A stretch of 64,000 bases of DNA from Devosia sp. SD17-2 (GCF_029201565.1 NZ_CP104002.1:4059001-4123000); one strand, 5' to 3'; counted from the first letter of the stretch, positions 46,306-55,411 are shown. The notes: a model not told the origin generated them from the letters alone. Translations and numbers: made by a program.

Positions 46306-46728
46306 TCAGTCGAGTGTGGAGACGAGGCTGTCGAGCCTCGCGAAAAACTGCTTCCAGGAGGCCAGCGCCCCCTTGTAGGCGCGGTCCTGGTCGATGCGGA
46401 AACCGGCCTGCTCCATGCGCAGACGCGTGCCCGTGGCGATGGGTTCGAGGGTGAAGGTGACGGTGCTCTCGAGACCGAAGGCCGACCAGCTATAGGCAAG
46501 CGTGGAATAGGGCTCGAGCGTCAGCACCTCGCAGTCGATCACCACCTTCACCTCCGGACTGGGCTGGCGGCGAAAGGTGAACTTGTGCCCCATTTCGGGC
46601 AGGAAATCGGTCGCCATCAACCATTCCTCGAGCAGATGCGGCTGCGTCAGGGCGCGCCAGATCTTTTCGGGCGGATGGGCGATGTCGCGCTCGACGATTG
46701 CGGTGCGTATCTCCGGCGCCTCGTTCAT
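46306..46728 (-). CDS. SRPBCC/AHSA1-family protein
   Basis: The 140-residue protein has the START-like AHSA1 pattern (RDIAHPPEKIWRALTQPHLLEEWLM, TLEPYSTLAYSW, then WKQFFARLDSLV). Such proteins bind hydrophobic ligands or act on co-expressed partners; the ligand is unknown. It overlaps the ArsR gene by 4 nt and precedes the DUF1801 gene. Confidence 0.9.
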   Translation of the reverse strand: MNEAPEIRTAIVERDIAHPPEKIWRALTQPHLLEEWLMATDFLPEMGHKFTFRRQPSPEVKVVIDCEVLTLEPYSTLAYSWSAFGLESTVTFTLEPIATGTRLRMEQAGFRIDQDRAYKGALASWKQFFARLDSLVSTLD

Positions 46729-47063
46729 TGGTCCATCCGCTCCAGCAGGTTTTCGAGCGCATCGAAGCGCTTTTCCCAGAAGCCAGTCATTTCCACGGTC
46801 CAGTCGCGCAGCGGCGCCAGCGCCATGGGCAAGGCGCTATAGTGGGTCTGGCGGCCCTGCTGCCGGTCGCGCACGAGCCCGGCCTGCTTGAGCACGCCGA
46901 GATGCTTTGACACCGCAGGCTGCGAAATGCCCGCCTCGGCGGTCAAAGCGCCAACCGTCAGTTCGCCGTCGCGGCAGAGGCGCTCGAAGAGGGCGCGCCG
47001 GGTCGGATCGGCGAGCGATCGAAAGAGGGTTTCAGTGGGCTCGGGCATAAACTCATAACTCAA
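46725..47063 (-). CDS. ArsR-family transcriptional regulator
   Basis: The 112-residue protein is a single winged helix (LADPTRRALFERLC, ELTVGALTAEAGISQPAVSKHLGVLKQAGLV, QGRQTHYS) without the metal-binding cysteines of ArsR proper. It probably autoregulates the SRPBCC and DUF1801 genes that follow. The start may be the ATG at 47063 or the in-frame ATG at 47048; neither has a clear ribosome-binding site. Confidence 0.9.
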   Translation of the reverse strand: MSYEFMPEPTETLFRSLADPTRRALFERLCRDGELTVGALTAEAGISQPAVSKHLGVLKQAGLVRDRQQGRQTHYSALPMALAPLRDWTVEMTGFWEKRFDALENLLERMDQ

Positions 47064-47306
47064 TGGCTATGATTTATTCATAACCACAGAGGCATGAGTC
47101 AGTCAAGCATCTTGGGCAAGTTGTGTCCCGGCCTCACACGAATCCCGGGTGCATCAACTGTTTGCATGGCCGAACAAAGAACAGCGCCAACGTCGATCAC
47201 ATAAGTATTATTGCTTAATTATTAACTTGATTTACTGAATTGACCGCAGATAGCTTTAGTCGATCAGCGTATTCCCGCATGCCGGCAGGGCAATAGGGGG
47301 CTTCAG

Positions 47307-47758
47307 TTGTGCAAGCGTATTCTGGTTGTTACTTCGGGTGGCGGACACTGGGCTGAATTTCGCCGTATCGCCCCGGCCCTTGAGGGCATGGACGTCAGCT
47401 TCGCCAGTGTCCGGTCCGAATATGGGAAAGAGGTGGCGGGGCGCCCCTATTATCTCGTGCCCGACTTTCATCGCAAAAAGCTTTGGGGCCTGCCCCACGC
47501 CATGGTGGCGACCACACGCCTCGTGCTGAAGCTGCGGCCCGACGTGGTCATCTCCACCGGCGCGGCTCCCGGGCTTCTCGCCCTGGCGGCAGCGAAGTGG
47601 CTGACCGGCGCCCGCACCATCTGGATTGACAGTCTCGCCAATGCCGACAGCTTTCCGGGTCAGGGGAATGGGCGCGCCTCGTCGCCGATGTCTGGCTCAC
47701 CCAATGGGGGCATCTGGCCCGTGACAGCGGCCCGCAATTCTGGGGGGCCGTGGTATGA
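47307..47758 (+). pseudogene. PssD/Alg14-like glycosyltransferase subunit, single-base frameshift
   Basis: From TTG at 47307 (GGGGG upstream) the frame gives an Alg14-like protein (RILVVTSGGGHWAEFRRI, PDVVISTGAAPGLLALAAAK, TIWIDSLANADSF), then drifts into nonsense. The expected end, SGSGEWARLVADVWLTQWGH to FWGAVV and a TGA at 47756-47758, is in another frame. One extra T in the three-T run at 47652-47654 restores a protein of about 150 residues whose stop overlaps the next start. PssD-type subunits anchor the PssE catalytic subunit at the membrane and transfer a sugar, often glucuronate, to the lipid-linked repeat. Confidence 0.8.
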
Positions 47759-48234
47759 TCCTTGTCACGATAGGCGCGCTGCTGCCGTTCGATCGGCTCA
47801 TTGCCGTGATGGATGAATGGGCGGCACGGCATCCGCAGATCGAGCTTTTTGCCCAGATCGGCGACGGGCGCTATGTGCCGCGCAACATGCCCTATTTGCG
47901 GATGGAGGATAGGGCGGGCTTTCTCCAGCGGCTCAACAGGGCCTCGCTGGTGGTGGCGCATGCCGGCATCGGCACGATCCTTGACGCCACAGCGCTGGGC
48001 AAGCCCATGGTGCTCATGCCGCGCCTCGCCAGATGGGGTGAACACACGACCGACCACCAGACCCAGACCGTGGGCCATCTCGGGGGGCGGCCCGGCATCG
48101 CCATCTGCCAGCGCGGCAGCGATATGTCGGGCTGCATCCGGGCCGTGCGCGGGACCTCGAGCCGACCCGCGGATTTTTCCGATGTGGCGCCGGCAGATTT
48201 CATCGCCCGGCTGCGGCAGGCCCTGCTCGCTTAG
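47755..48234 (+). CDS. PssE/Alg13-like glycosyltransferase (GT28 C-terminal)
   Basis: The 159-residue protein matches the C-terminal half of GT28 enzymes (ILVTIGALLPFDRLI, LVVAHAGIGTILDATALGKP, VLMPRLARWGEHTTDHQ), the UDP-sugar-binding part. It works with the Alg14-like subunit encoded just before, whose restored stop overlaps its ATG (ATGA). With ugd present in the same locus, UDP-glucuronate is a likely donor, by analogy with rhizobial PssD/PssE. Confidence 0.88.
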   Translation: MILVTIGALLPFDRLIAVMDEWAARHPQIELFAQIGDGRYVPRNMPYLRMEDRAGFLQRLNRASLVVAHAGIGTILDATALGKPMVLMPRLARWGEHTTDHQTQTVGHLGGRPGIAICQRGSDMSGCIRAVRGTSSRPADFSDVAPADFIARLRQALLA

Positions 48235-48309
48235 GCCGCCTATGCCGCTTGTCCCCGACGGGCGCGGTGCTCCTAGACTTCACCTCGATCAACCGAGGAT
48301 TATTTTGCC

Positions 48310-48573
48310 ATGCCAGACCGTTTCCAGACGCACGCCCCAGGCCTCGAGGCACCCGCCAGCCACGGCTTTGCCGTCACCCCAAGCGACAGCGACGCGCTGA
48401 GCGAGGTGACACGCGCCCTTTATGTCGGCGGCGCGGGCGCCGTGGCCGTGGTGCTGGCTTCCGGCGCCAGCGTGACAATCTCCGGCATTGCCGGTGGCAC
48501 CATCCTTCCGCTGCGCGTCGGCCAGGTCAAGGCGACCGGGACCACGGCAACAAGCCTTGTGGGTCTGCTCTGA
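48310..48573 (+). CDS. ghsA: GTA head-spike base protein, RCAP_rcc01079 (GhsA) family
   Basis: The 87-residue protein fits the small spike-base family first known from the Rhodobacter capsulatus gene transfer agent (FQTHAPGLEAPASHGFAVTP, ALYVGGAGAVAVVL, GTILPLRVGQVKATGTTAT). There it attaches the spike fibre to the capsid head. GAGGAT precedes the ATG. Its stop overlaps the next start by one base (TGATG). It sits between a glycosyltransferase and a polymerase-like gene of an exopolysaccharide operon. Recognition is from memory of the family, so a search is needed to confirm it. Confidence 0.7.
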   Translation: MPDRFQTHAPGLEAPASHGFAVTPSDSDALSEVTRALYVGGAGAVAVVLASGASVTISGIAGGTILPLRVGQVKATGTTATSLVGLL

Positions 48574-49505
48574 TGCTGGGGCTTGGCCTCGGCACCAGCC
48601 GTCCGCAAGCCGTCCAGTGGTGGCCGGCGGCGGCGGATTTTGCCGCCGACTTCATCGCCCGGCGCTATCGGCTTGGCGGAAACGCCATCCCGGCGGCGGA
48701 TGCTTATGCGTTTTCCCGCACGGGCAAGAAATGGGCCCGCCGCGCCGATGGCTCCTGGGCGGAATTCGACACAAATGTGCCGGCGATCACCGATCTCGGG
48801 CTCAGCATCGAGCCGGCCGGCACCAATCTCGCCACGCCTGGACCATCGGGCGCGGCCGTGGGCACAATCGGGGCCGGCGGGAGCCTGCCGACCGGCTGGG
48901 TGGCCAATGGCGCGCTGGCCACCCAGATCGTTTCCCTGGGCACGCTGCTCGGCCTGCCCGCGGTGCGCCTGCGCATCTCGGGCACGGCGGCCTCGACCTT
49001 CTACGAAATCGGCTTCACGCCATCCATGATGGGGATCGACGCGTCAAAACCCTATGCGGCATCGATCTTTGCCCAGTGCCACACCGAAGTCGTGCCGCTT
49101 GTCGAACTGCGCCAGGGCAATTCGAGCGATAGTTTTGTGGCGGTCAATTCCCTGAGCCCGGCGCTCAGCGCCACGGCACGGCGATCCGAGCTGAACCTCA
49201 CCACCCAAGCGACAACCGCGCGCGGAAAACTACGCCTCGCGCTCAATCTGACCGTCGGCACGAGCTATCTCGTCGAAGTCACCATTGCCTGCCCGCAGCT
49301 GGAAACCGGGGCGGCGCCGAGCTCGCCGCTGCTCGCCGCGCGCAGTGCCGATGGATTTGATCTCCACCTGCCCGCGGGTGCGCATGAGCTCGACTGTGTG
49401 CTCGACAATGGTTCGAGCACGAGCCTCAGTGCCAGCGAAACGCCGTACCGGCTTCCGACAACGATCGCTCGGCCGATACGAAGCATTGCGGCAGAGCCCG
49501 CATGA
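48573..49505 (+). CDS. Putative phage/GTA spike fibre (GhsB-like) with carbohydrate-binding-like domain
   Basis: The 310-residue protein has an N-terminal segment (FSRTGKKWARRADGSW, NVPAITDLGLSIEPAGTNL) of the kind found in phage tail and fibre proteins that name themselves by LIEP-A-TNL. A Ser/Thr/Gly-rich beta domain of about 180 residues follows, resembling jelly-roll carbohydrate-binding modules. It is translationally linked to the spike-base gene before it (TGATG) and the polymerase-like gene after it (ATGA). Position and partner suggest GhsB, the fibre that binds cell-surface polysaccharide. The family assignment is inference. Confidence 0.6.
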   Translation: MLGLGLGTSRPQAVQWWPAAADFAADFIARRYRLGGNAIPAADAYAFSRTGKKWARRADGSWAEFDTNVPAITDLGLSIEPAGTNLATPGPSGAAVGTIGAGGSLPTGWVANGALATQIVSLGTLLGLPAVRLRISGTAASTFYEIGFTPSMMGIDASKPYAASIFAQCHTEVVPLVELRQGNSSDSFVAVNSLSPALSATARRSELNLTTQATTARGKLRLALNLTVGTSYLVEVTIACPQLETGAAPSSPLLAARSADGFDLHLPAGAHELDCVLDNGSSTSLSASETPYRLPTTIARPIRSIAAEPA

Positions 49506-50902
49506 GCATGGGCGCGGCGTCAGTCCCGACCATAAGGGCTGTGCGGCCGCGCCCCGTCTTTGCAGTGCTCTCCCAGATAGTCCTCGTCGCGGCGGTGCCG
49601 GCGGCCTTTATCGGCTCGCCGGCCCTGCTTTTTGCGCTGGGCATCAATTACGCCGGCGCGGGCGGCAATCCGCTCGAGAAAATCCACATCGCCACGGTGC
49701 TGGCGCTGGTAGCGCTCGGCTTTTCAGTGCTGCCCGACGGGCGGATGCAGTTTTCGCGTTTGTCGCCGTCGGTGTTCGTCTGGCTGATCAGCCTCATCGG
49801 CTTTGCCAGCGGCCAATTGCTGGTGCTGGGCCGCCCGCTCTCGGGGCTGGTCGTGACGTTTCTCACCCCTGTGCTGCTGCTCTATCTTGTCGGCGAGGCG
49901 CGGCCGAGTGCGTTGCGGACGCTGCGCCGCCTCGTGCTTTTACTGCTGCTGGCCAATTCACTCGTCGGGCTGGTGGAGGTCGCGACCGACGAGGCTCTGC
50001 TGCCACGCGTGGCGGGCAACTTCGAGATTGAAAGCGATGGGCGAGCGCTCGGCCTTGTCGGCAATCCGCTGATGGCAGGCTTTCTGGCGGGCATCGGCGT
50101 GCTTCATCTGGTTATCGGAGGCGCCACGAGGGGTTTTCGGCGTTTCGCGCCTGTCGAGATCCTTGTCCACGGCGCGGCGCTGCTTGCATTTGGCGGGCGG
50201 CTGGCTCTGGTGGCCACAGTGCTTCTCCTCGTTGCCTTCGTGCTCTTTGACACGCGCGCATTTGCACAAAGGCCAGTCGGGCAACGTGTGGCGCTGCGCG
50301 GTTTTCTCTTGCTGGGCCTTCTCGCGTGTGGGTTGGCAGGGCTAACCGCAGGCCTCGCCGACGACATCCTCGTCCGGATGGCCGATGACGGCGGCAGCGC
50401 CGCAACGCGCTGGGCGGCCCTGACGCTCGCCGCTCAGCTGCCGCCCGAGGCCTTGCTGTTTGGCCTACCGCCGGGCCCGCGCGCCGACATGCTGGCGGCC
50501 TTCGACACGCCGTTCGGGATAGAGATCACCTGGATCGGCTGGCTGGTCGACTATGGCATCATCATTGCGCTGGTGTTGCTGGCGGCGCTGGCGCTGATCC
50601 TCCGCGCCTGCCTCGTCGGGGCCGACCGCGTGCATTTTTACATGACCGCCTATTTTCTCATCTGCATCAGCGGCGCGCAGGGGCTGGGCGCAAAATCGCT
50701 GCTGCTGGCGTGGATGGTGATCCTGCTGCTCACCCTGCGCTGGGACCATAGGTCAGCGCCGCGCACCGCTGCCAGCTCAGGGCCACGGCCCGTGCCCGCG
50801 CGCCTTGGCCAAGCCGGGTTCGGAGGTCCGGATCCGTTACCAGTCGCCCCAGGGCTTCGGCCAATGCCGCCGGATCCTCGATTGGCACCACGATCCCGCT
50901 GA
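49502..50902 (+). CDS. Polysaccharide polymerase-like membrane protein (Wzy/VpsF-like)
   Basis: The 466-residue protein has about 10-12 hydrophobic segments with a larger loop between late helices (LPPEALLFGLPPGPRADML), as in O-antigen polymerase/VpsF-like proteins. It probably joins repeat units in the periplasm. Its start overlaps the spike-fibre stop by 4 nt. After the last helix (LLAWMVILLLTLRW, about 402-415) the frame continues for about 50 Pro/Arg-rich residues antisense to the convergent glycosyltransferase, a tail that may not be functional. Confidence 0.78.
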   Translation: MSMGAASVPTIRAVRPRPVFAVLSQIVLVAAVPAAFIGSPALLFALGINYAGAGGNPLEKIHIATVLALVALGFSVLPDGRMQFSRLSPSVFVWLISLIGFASGQLLVLGRPLSGLVVTFLTPVLLLYLVGEARPSALRTLRRLVLLLLLANSLVGLVEVATDEALLPRVAGNFEIESDGRALGLVGNPLMAGFLAGIGVLHLVIGGATRGFRRFAPVEILVHGAALLAFGGRLALVATVLLLVAFVLFDTRAFAQRPVGQRVALRGFLLLGLLACGLAGLTAGLADDILVRMADDGGSAATRWAALTLAAQLPPEALLFGLPPGPRADMLAAFDTPFGIEITWIGWLVDYGIIIALVLLAALALILRACLVGADRVHFYMTAYFLICISGAQGLGAKSLLLAWMVILLLTLRWDHRSAPRTAASSGPRPVPARLGQAGFGGPDPLPVAPGLRPMPPDPRLAPRSR

Positions 50903-51866
50903 TGCCGTCTTCGACCACTTCAGCGACGCCGCCCACATCGCCTGCGACGAGCGGCAGGCCCTGCGAGCCGGCCTCGAGCAGGACGAGACCAAAGCCTTCC
51001 ACCTTGCCGTCGGCAGGCCCGCCGGGGAGGCAGAAAATATCGCTGGCGGCGCAAAGCGCCATTACCCCTGCGCGGTCGAGATCACGGAGGCGCAGGATTT
51101 GAACTGCCGATGCTTCCATCGCGGCTTCCAGTTCGCTCCTGTAATCCGCCTCGCAATCGGGGCCGGCGATGACATAGGTCAGGCGCTGCTGCAGGTTTTG
51201 CGGCAGACGGTCGAGGGCCGCGATGGCCGTCAGATGCCCCTTGCGCCGGGTGACGCGGGCAAGCGTGAGGACAATGAGGCGGTCGGGCGGCAGGCCGAGT
51301 TTTTCTAGCAGGCCCGGCGTACGCCGGTGCACCAGCCAATCGGCGCCGACCCCGAGGTGGACTATTTCCGTCTGCCCCTGCGGCACAGCGGGGAAATTCT
51401 GGCGGAAGAGATCACGGGTGAACTGGCTGATCGCGAGCACCCGGACATCGCCGCGAAAAACACCGCAGGCCGAAATTGCTGCCCGACGCATCGGGTGGGC
51501 CATATCCGCGATTTCTGACCCACAGAGCGTGTACAAACGTGGCAGATGCCGCGCCATCAGCGCCGCCGGCAGGAAGAAGGGCCAGTCGATGGCGTGGACG
51601 ACATCATATTGCTTCGCGTGCACCAGCCGCCTCACAAGCGCGATCTTGGCCGGAAGGTTTTTCGCCCGATGCGGCCCGCCGGGATAGCGGATGATTTCAT
51701 AGGGATAATTTGCGTGGTCGGTGGCTTTGTGGTCGCCGCCATAGTCGGGCGCGGCCAGCACGATTTCGTGCCCAAGTTCAGTGGCGGCGCGCGCCAGTTC
51801 GGCGGCATAGGTGCCGATGCCGCCGACGAAGGGCGGGAACTCGCTGGTGAGCGCCAGTATCTTCAT
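50730..51866 (-). CDS. Glycosyltransferase family 4
   Basis: The 378-residue GT-B enzyme has the N-terminal EFPPFVGGIGTYAAELARA loop, central LTLARVTRRKGHLTAIAAL and the C-terminal nucleotide-sugar motif EGFGLVLLEAGSQGLPLVAG (E-x7-E). It would add one sugar of the repeat unit at the cytoplasmic face. Its ATG overlaps the stop of the GT2 gene. Its last 173 nt overlap the convergent polymerase-like frame. Confidence 0.92.
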   Translation of the reverse strand: MKILALTSEFPPFVGGIGTYAAELARAATELGHEIVLAAPDYGGDHKATDHANYPYEIIRYPGGPHRAKNLPAKIALVRRLVHAKQYDVVHAIDWPFFLPAALMARHLPRLYTLCGSEIADMAHPMRRAAISACGVFRGDVRVLAISQFTRDLFRQNFPAVPQGQTEIVHLGVGADWLVHRRTPGLLEKLGLPPDRLIVLTLARVTRRKGHLTAIAALDRLPQNLQQRLTYVIAGPDCEADYRSELEAAMEASAVQILRLRDLDRAGVMALCAASDIFCLPGGPADGKVEGFGLVLLEAGSQGLPLVAGDVGGVAEVVEDGISGIVVPIEDPAALAEALGRLVTDPDLRTRLGQGARARAVALSWQRCAALTYGPSAG

Positions 51867-52849
51867 GCGCCAACCCCCGGCCAGAGACGTTTCAGCAGGG
51901 GTAGTGGCGCAAGGACTAGCACTTGGGCTGACGCGCAGAGCCGCAGGCGACGCCGGGGCGAGAGGCCGGGGAAGGTAGCCGCTTTTGCCATCAGTGCGCC
52001 GAAGATGTGAAAGGCGGACCTTGCGGGCAGCACGTCGCGTTCCCCCATGCGGCGCAGCGCCAGCGCGCTGCGCAGATGATAGGGCGACAGATATTTTGCG
52101 GGGGCGTCCAGCCCCGGATTTTCGCCGCGTGCGAGGAAAATTCCGCGTCGCTGCCAAAGCACGTTTTCGACGTTGTGGCGCAGCGCTTTGCGGCTCCAGC
52201 CGGGACGCGAAACATTGGCGTCGTGTATCCGATAGACGCCCAGGACACCATCCAGCGCCACCACCCGACCGGAAAACGGCGCCGAGCAAATGAGAAAGCC
52301 GTCAAAGAAATGTCGACGATCGTCTGGTGACAGCAGGCCGAACATTTTTCGGCAATGGACGGCGCTGAACGCATTGCCGGAGGTCGGGGCGCTGGGAAAC
52401 TCGCCGTGGCGGAGCACATGTTCCTGGTGCCCATGGGTGAGGAGCGCCTGCTCCGGCAATCGTCCGATATTTCTCCCGTCAGATGTCCGCTTTTCGAGGG
52501 CGAACTGATAGAGCGCGATGTCCGGCGCATAGCTTGCAGCGATGGCGGCGGCGGCCCCGGGCAGCAGCCAATCATCAGCATCGAGAAAGAGCATGATTTC
52601 TCCGTGCGCTGCGGCCAACCCGGATATGGCCGCGCCGGTCTGGCCCTGATTGGGCTGAAGGATCGCGGTCACCCTGGCAAAGCCTGCGATCACCGCGCGG
52701 GAGTGATCGGTGGAGCCGTCGTCGACCACGATGACCTCGGTCGCGCTATAGGTCTGGTCCAGCGCCGTGCGGATCGCGGTGCCGAGATAGGCCGCGTAGT
52801 TATGGTTGGTGATGATGATGGAGATCAGCGGTCGGCCATCATCCGCCAT
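51863..52849 (-). CDS. Glycosyltransferase family 2
   Basis: The 328-residue protein has the GT-A fold start (ISIIITNHNYAAYLGTAI), the nucleotide-binding VIVVDDGSTDHS and the metal motif LFLDADDWLLPG (DxDD). It probably transfers a sugar to the growing lipid-linked oligosaccharide. I chose the ATG at 52849, which overlaps the flippase stop by 11 nt; an upstream in-frame start adds a basic stretch unlike the family. Confidence 0.92.
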   Translation of the reverse strand: MADDGRPLISIIITNHNYAAYLGTAIRTALDQTYSATEVIVVDDGSTDHSRAVIAGFARVTAILQPNQGQTGAAISGLAAAHGEIMLFLDADDWLLPGAAAAIAASYAPDIALYQFALEKRTSDGRNIGRLPEQALLTHGHQEHVLRHGEFPSAPTSGNAFSAVHCRKMFGLLSPDDRRHFFDGFLICSAPFSGRVVALDGVLGVYRIHDANVSRPGWSRKALRHNVENVLWQRRGIFLARGENPGLDAPAKYLSPYHLRSALALRRMGERDVLPARSAFHIFGALMAKAATFPGLSPRRRLRLCASAQVLVLAPLPLLKRLWPGVGA

Positions 52850-54233
52850 GGGGAGCCGCCTCTGTGGGCCGGGACTGCAGCGCCCAGAGGGTGATCGGCG
52901 CGGACACGGCAATCGCTACGGCGAGACGGATGCCGGAGGAAGCGTCGGGGAGCAGGATCAGCGCGCCCGCACAGGTGGTGGCTACCGTGATTGGCGGGGA
53001 CACGATCCGGGTGATCGCGGCCCAGCCGAACGTCAGGGTCATATGCGGCCGCGCTTGCCAGAAGCTCACCGACAGCACCGTGACCGCGCCCGTCACAAAA
53101 CCGATTGCCGCGCCAACGCCGCCCCATGCCGGCACCAGGCACAGCGCCATGCCGACCGCCACGGCGGCCCCGGCGCTGAGGCCGATCATCTGCCGCCAGT
53201 ATTGGCCGTCGATGAGAAGGACATTGTCGGTGAGGCCGCTCTTGAGATTGAGCGCCAGAGCACCGAAGCCGATGATCGGCAAGAGGGTGACGGCCTCCTC
53301 GCGAAATTCTTCGGGCAGGAGCAGCGCGGAGAGATCGTGGCGCATCAGCACAAGGCCGACATATCCGGCGAGCAGCAGGCCGATCAGCAGCCGCGCCTGT
53401 TGACCCAGACGCTGCCGGTCCCCGCGGGCACGCGCCGCCACCAGCGCCGGGAAGCCGCCGGCGTTGACGGCATTGGTGGCGATATCAAAGCCCTGTCGTC
53501 CCAGCGCATAGCTTGTGGCGTAGGGGGCAATTGCAGAAGGCGAGGCGAGCGCGCCGAGGGCGAAGCGGTCGATCGAGCCGATGAGAAAGTTGAGGGCCGC
53601 GAGCCCGATCAGCTGCGGCGCCATTGCGATCATGTCCGGCAAGGCGTGGTGATCGTCGGTGCCGGCGATGAGGTCGCGCGCCAGCCAAAGCGCGGCAAGG
53701 CCCGTCGCGCCTGTTATCGCCGCGAGGAGCGCAGCGATTTCGATCCAGTCGGCGCCCGCGAACATTGCCCAGATCGCCAGCGGGGCCATCAACAGCCCGC
53801 GTGTCCCTTCGAGCACAGCATGGCGTCTGGCCCGGCCAGCCATCTGCAACAGCACCAGCCCGCATTTAAAAAGGGAGAGCGCCAGAACCGAGGCGGTGAC
53901 CACACCAATAAAGGCCGCAGCCGATGGCCCCACGACCAGGATGCCGATGATTGCGACGAGGAGCGCAGGGGCGACAATCCCGGCCAGCCAGCACGAAAAA
54001 CAGAGCCGCGCTGTCGCCTGCGAAATTTTCCCGGACTCAGCGCCATCGCGCAGCATGAAGATGCGCAGCCAGTTGAGAAAAATCCCTTCGGCGAGCTCGG
54101 CGGTCAGCAGCGCGAGGGCAAGCAGCCCGGTGGAGGTCGGAACGAGCAGATGCGCCGCGCCGATGAGCACGGCAAAGCCGGCAAGCCGCGCCAAAATCAC
54201 GGCCGGCAAATAGGTCAGCAACTGCCCCAGCAT
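52839..54233 (-). CDS. Wzx-type polysaccharide flippase
   Basis: The 464-residue protein has about 12-14 membrane helices in the MATE/Wzx pattern, with the polysaccharide-synthesis signature near residue 210 (LNFLIGSIDRFALGAL) and IDGQYWRQMIGLS in the second half. It would flip the lipid-linked repeat unit to the periplasm for the polymerase encoded on the other strand. It lies within the minus-strand glycosyltransferase operon. Confidence 0.85.
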   Translation of the reverse strand: MLGQLLTYLPAVILARLAGFAVLIGAAHLLVPTSTGLLALALLTAELAEGIFLNWLRIFMLRDGAESGKISQATARLCFSCWLAGIVAPALLVAIIGILVVGPSAAAFIGVVTASVLALSLFKCGLVLLQMAGRARRHAVLEGTRGLLMAPLAIWAMFAGADWIEIAALLAAITGATGLAALWLARDLIAGTDDHHALPDMIAMAPQLIGLAALNFLIGSIDRFALGALASPSAIAPYATSYALGRQGFDIATNAVNAGGFPALVAARARGDRQRLGQQARLLIGLLLAGYVGLVLMRHDLSALLLPEEFREEAVTLLPIIGFGALALNLKSGLTDNVLLIDGQYWRQMIGLSAGAAVAVGMALCLVPAWGGVGAAIGFVTGAVTVLSVSFWQARPHMTLTFGWAAITRIVSPPITVATTCAGALILLPDASSGIRLAVAIAVSAPITLWALQSRPTEAAPHGG

Positions 54234-54298
54234 GTTCCCGCCTGAACGAGAATTGTCACATCAAGAAACAACGCTGACGAAAGAATAACAAGCCGGAC

Positions 54299-55411
54299 TT
54301 ATGGATTTACGAGAAGTCCCGAAACAACCCCCTCGAATTGATCAACAGAATCATCGGAGGAATATTTTCGGGCCTCTGTTTTCAGGCGCTCCGGATCAAT
54401 TTTATGATCCAGAGCGAAATCGAGACGCTCGGCGAGCGCTTCGGCGTCACCGGCGGGCGCGAGGTAGCCCAGCTGACCGTCGCGTCCGATGATCTGTGCC
54501 GGTCCACTGGGGCTGTCGGTGGCGACAATGGTGGCGCCACAGGCGAGCGCTTCGATGATCACCGTGGGCAGCCCCTCCCAGAGGGAGGCGAGCACAAACA
54601 CATCCGCCCGCGCCATCCAGCGATAGGGGTTGGGATCAAAACCGACGAACTCGACCGTGTCGGCAATGCCAAGCTCGGCGGCCAGCGCCTCGAGCGCCTC
54701 GCGTTCCCCACCGCCACCGATGATGACGAGGCGCGCTTCGGTCCGTCTGTGCTGCAGAAGCGCAAAGGCGCGGAGGAGCGTGGCAAAATCCTTCTGCGGG
54801 GCGAGGCGACCGACCGAGACGATCAGGCGATGATCCCCGCTCGCCCAGCGGTGTTCGAGCGGCTTTGCCGCTCCGATTTCGAGCGCCGGGCTGACGACGG
54901 GATTGTGCATGACCACGATGCGGGAGTGCTCGATGCCATTGGCGGCTGCCAAGCTGTCCGCTGTTTCTGTCGAGACGGCAAGGATGGCATCGGCCTGCCG
55001 ATAGAGCCAGGGCGCCATGCGCAGCGCCAGGCCATAGAAATCATAGCCCTTGTGCTGGGCCTGCTCGGCCCTCGTGTCGCTGCGCTCGGAGATGATGATC
55101 TTTGGCTTGTGCCGGGACAGCATGCGCGCCACCAGCGCCGCGCAATTGTAATTGGGCATGGCGGTATAGATCGCGTCAGGCCGGATCTCGTCGATCAGCC
55201 GCGCCAGTTCGGGCACAAGCCGCACCGGATGCGGCGCCGCCGCCCTGCGGAGGGTCGCGCCCTCGGGCACCGCAAATTCCATGGTCTCGGTATAGGCGAT
55301 GAGGAAATCGACCTGCCAGCCCCGGGCCACCAGCCCTTCGGCCAGCCGCAGCATGTTTTTCTGGACACCGCCATTGCCGATGTCCCGATAGAAAAACAGA
55401 ATCTTTTGCAT
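54299..55411 (-). CDS. Glycosyltransferase family 4
   Basis: The 370-residue GT-B protein starts MQKILFFYRDIGNGGVQKNM and has LIVSVGRLAPQKDFATLLRA and the E-x7-E donor site in SLWEGLPTVIIEALACGATI. I chose the ATG at 55411 with AAGGGG 8 nt upstream; a longer reading overlaps the epimerase gene. It is a second retaining glycosyltransferase of this operon; the sugar is unknown. Confidence 0.93.
   Translation of the reverse strand: MQKILFFYRDIGNGGVQKNMLRLAEGLVARGWQVDFLIAYTETMEFAVPEGATLRRAAAPHPVRLVPELARLIDEIRPDAIYTAMPNYNCAALVARMLSRHKPKIIISERSDTRAEQAQHKGYDFYGLALRMAPWLYRQADAILAVSTETADSLAAANGIEHSRIVVMHNPVVSPALEIGAAKPLEHRWASGDHRLIVSVGRLAPQKDFATLLRAFALLQHRRTEARLVIIGGGGEREALEALAAELGIADTVEFVGFDPNPYRWMARADVFVLASLWEGLPTVIIEALACGATIVATDSPSGPAQIIGRDGQLGYLAPAGDAEALAERLDFALDHKIDPERLKTEARKYSSDDSVDQFEGVVSGLLVNP

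Noticed and set aside
47064..47306. Promoter upstream of the PssD-like gene
   Set aside because: The region is AT-rich and must hold a promoter, but several weak -35/-10 choices are equally good, so none is called.
52806..54245. Plus-strand open frame of about 479 codons
   Set aside because: It lies opposite the Wzx-type flippase and has low-complexity charged content with no recognisable domain.
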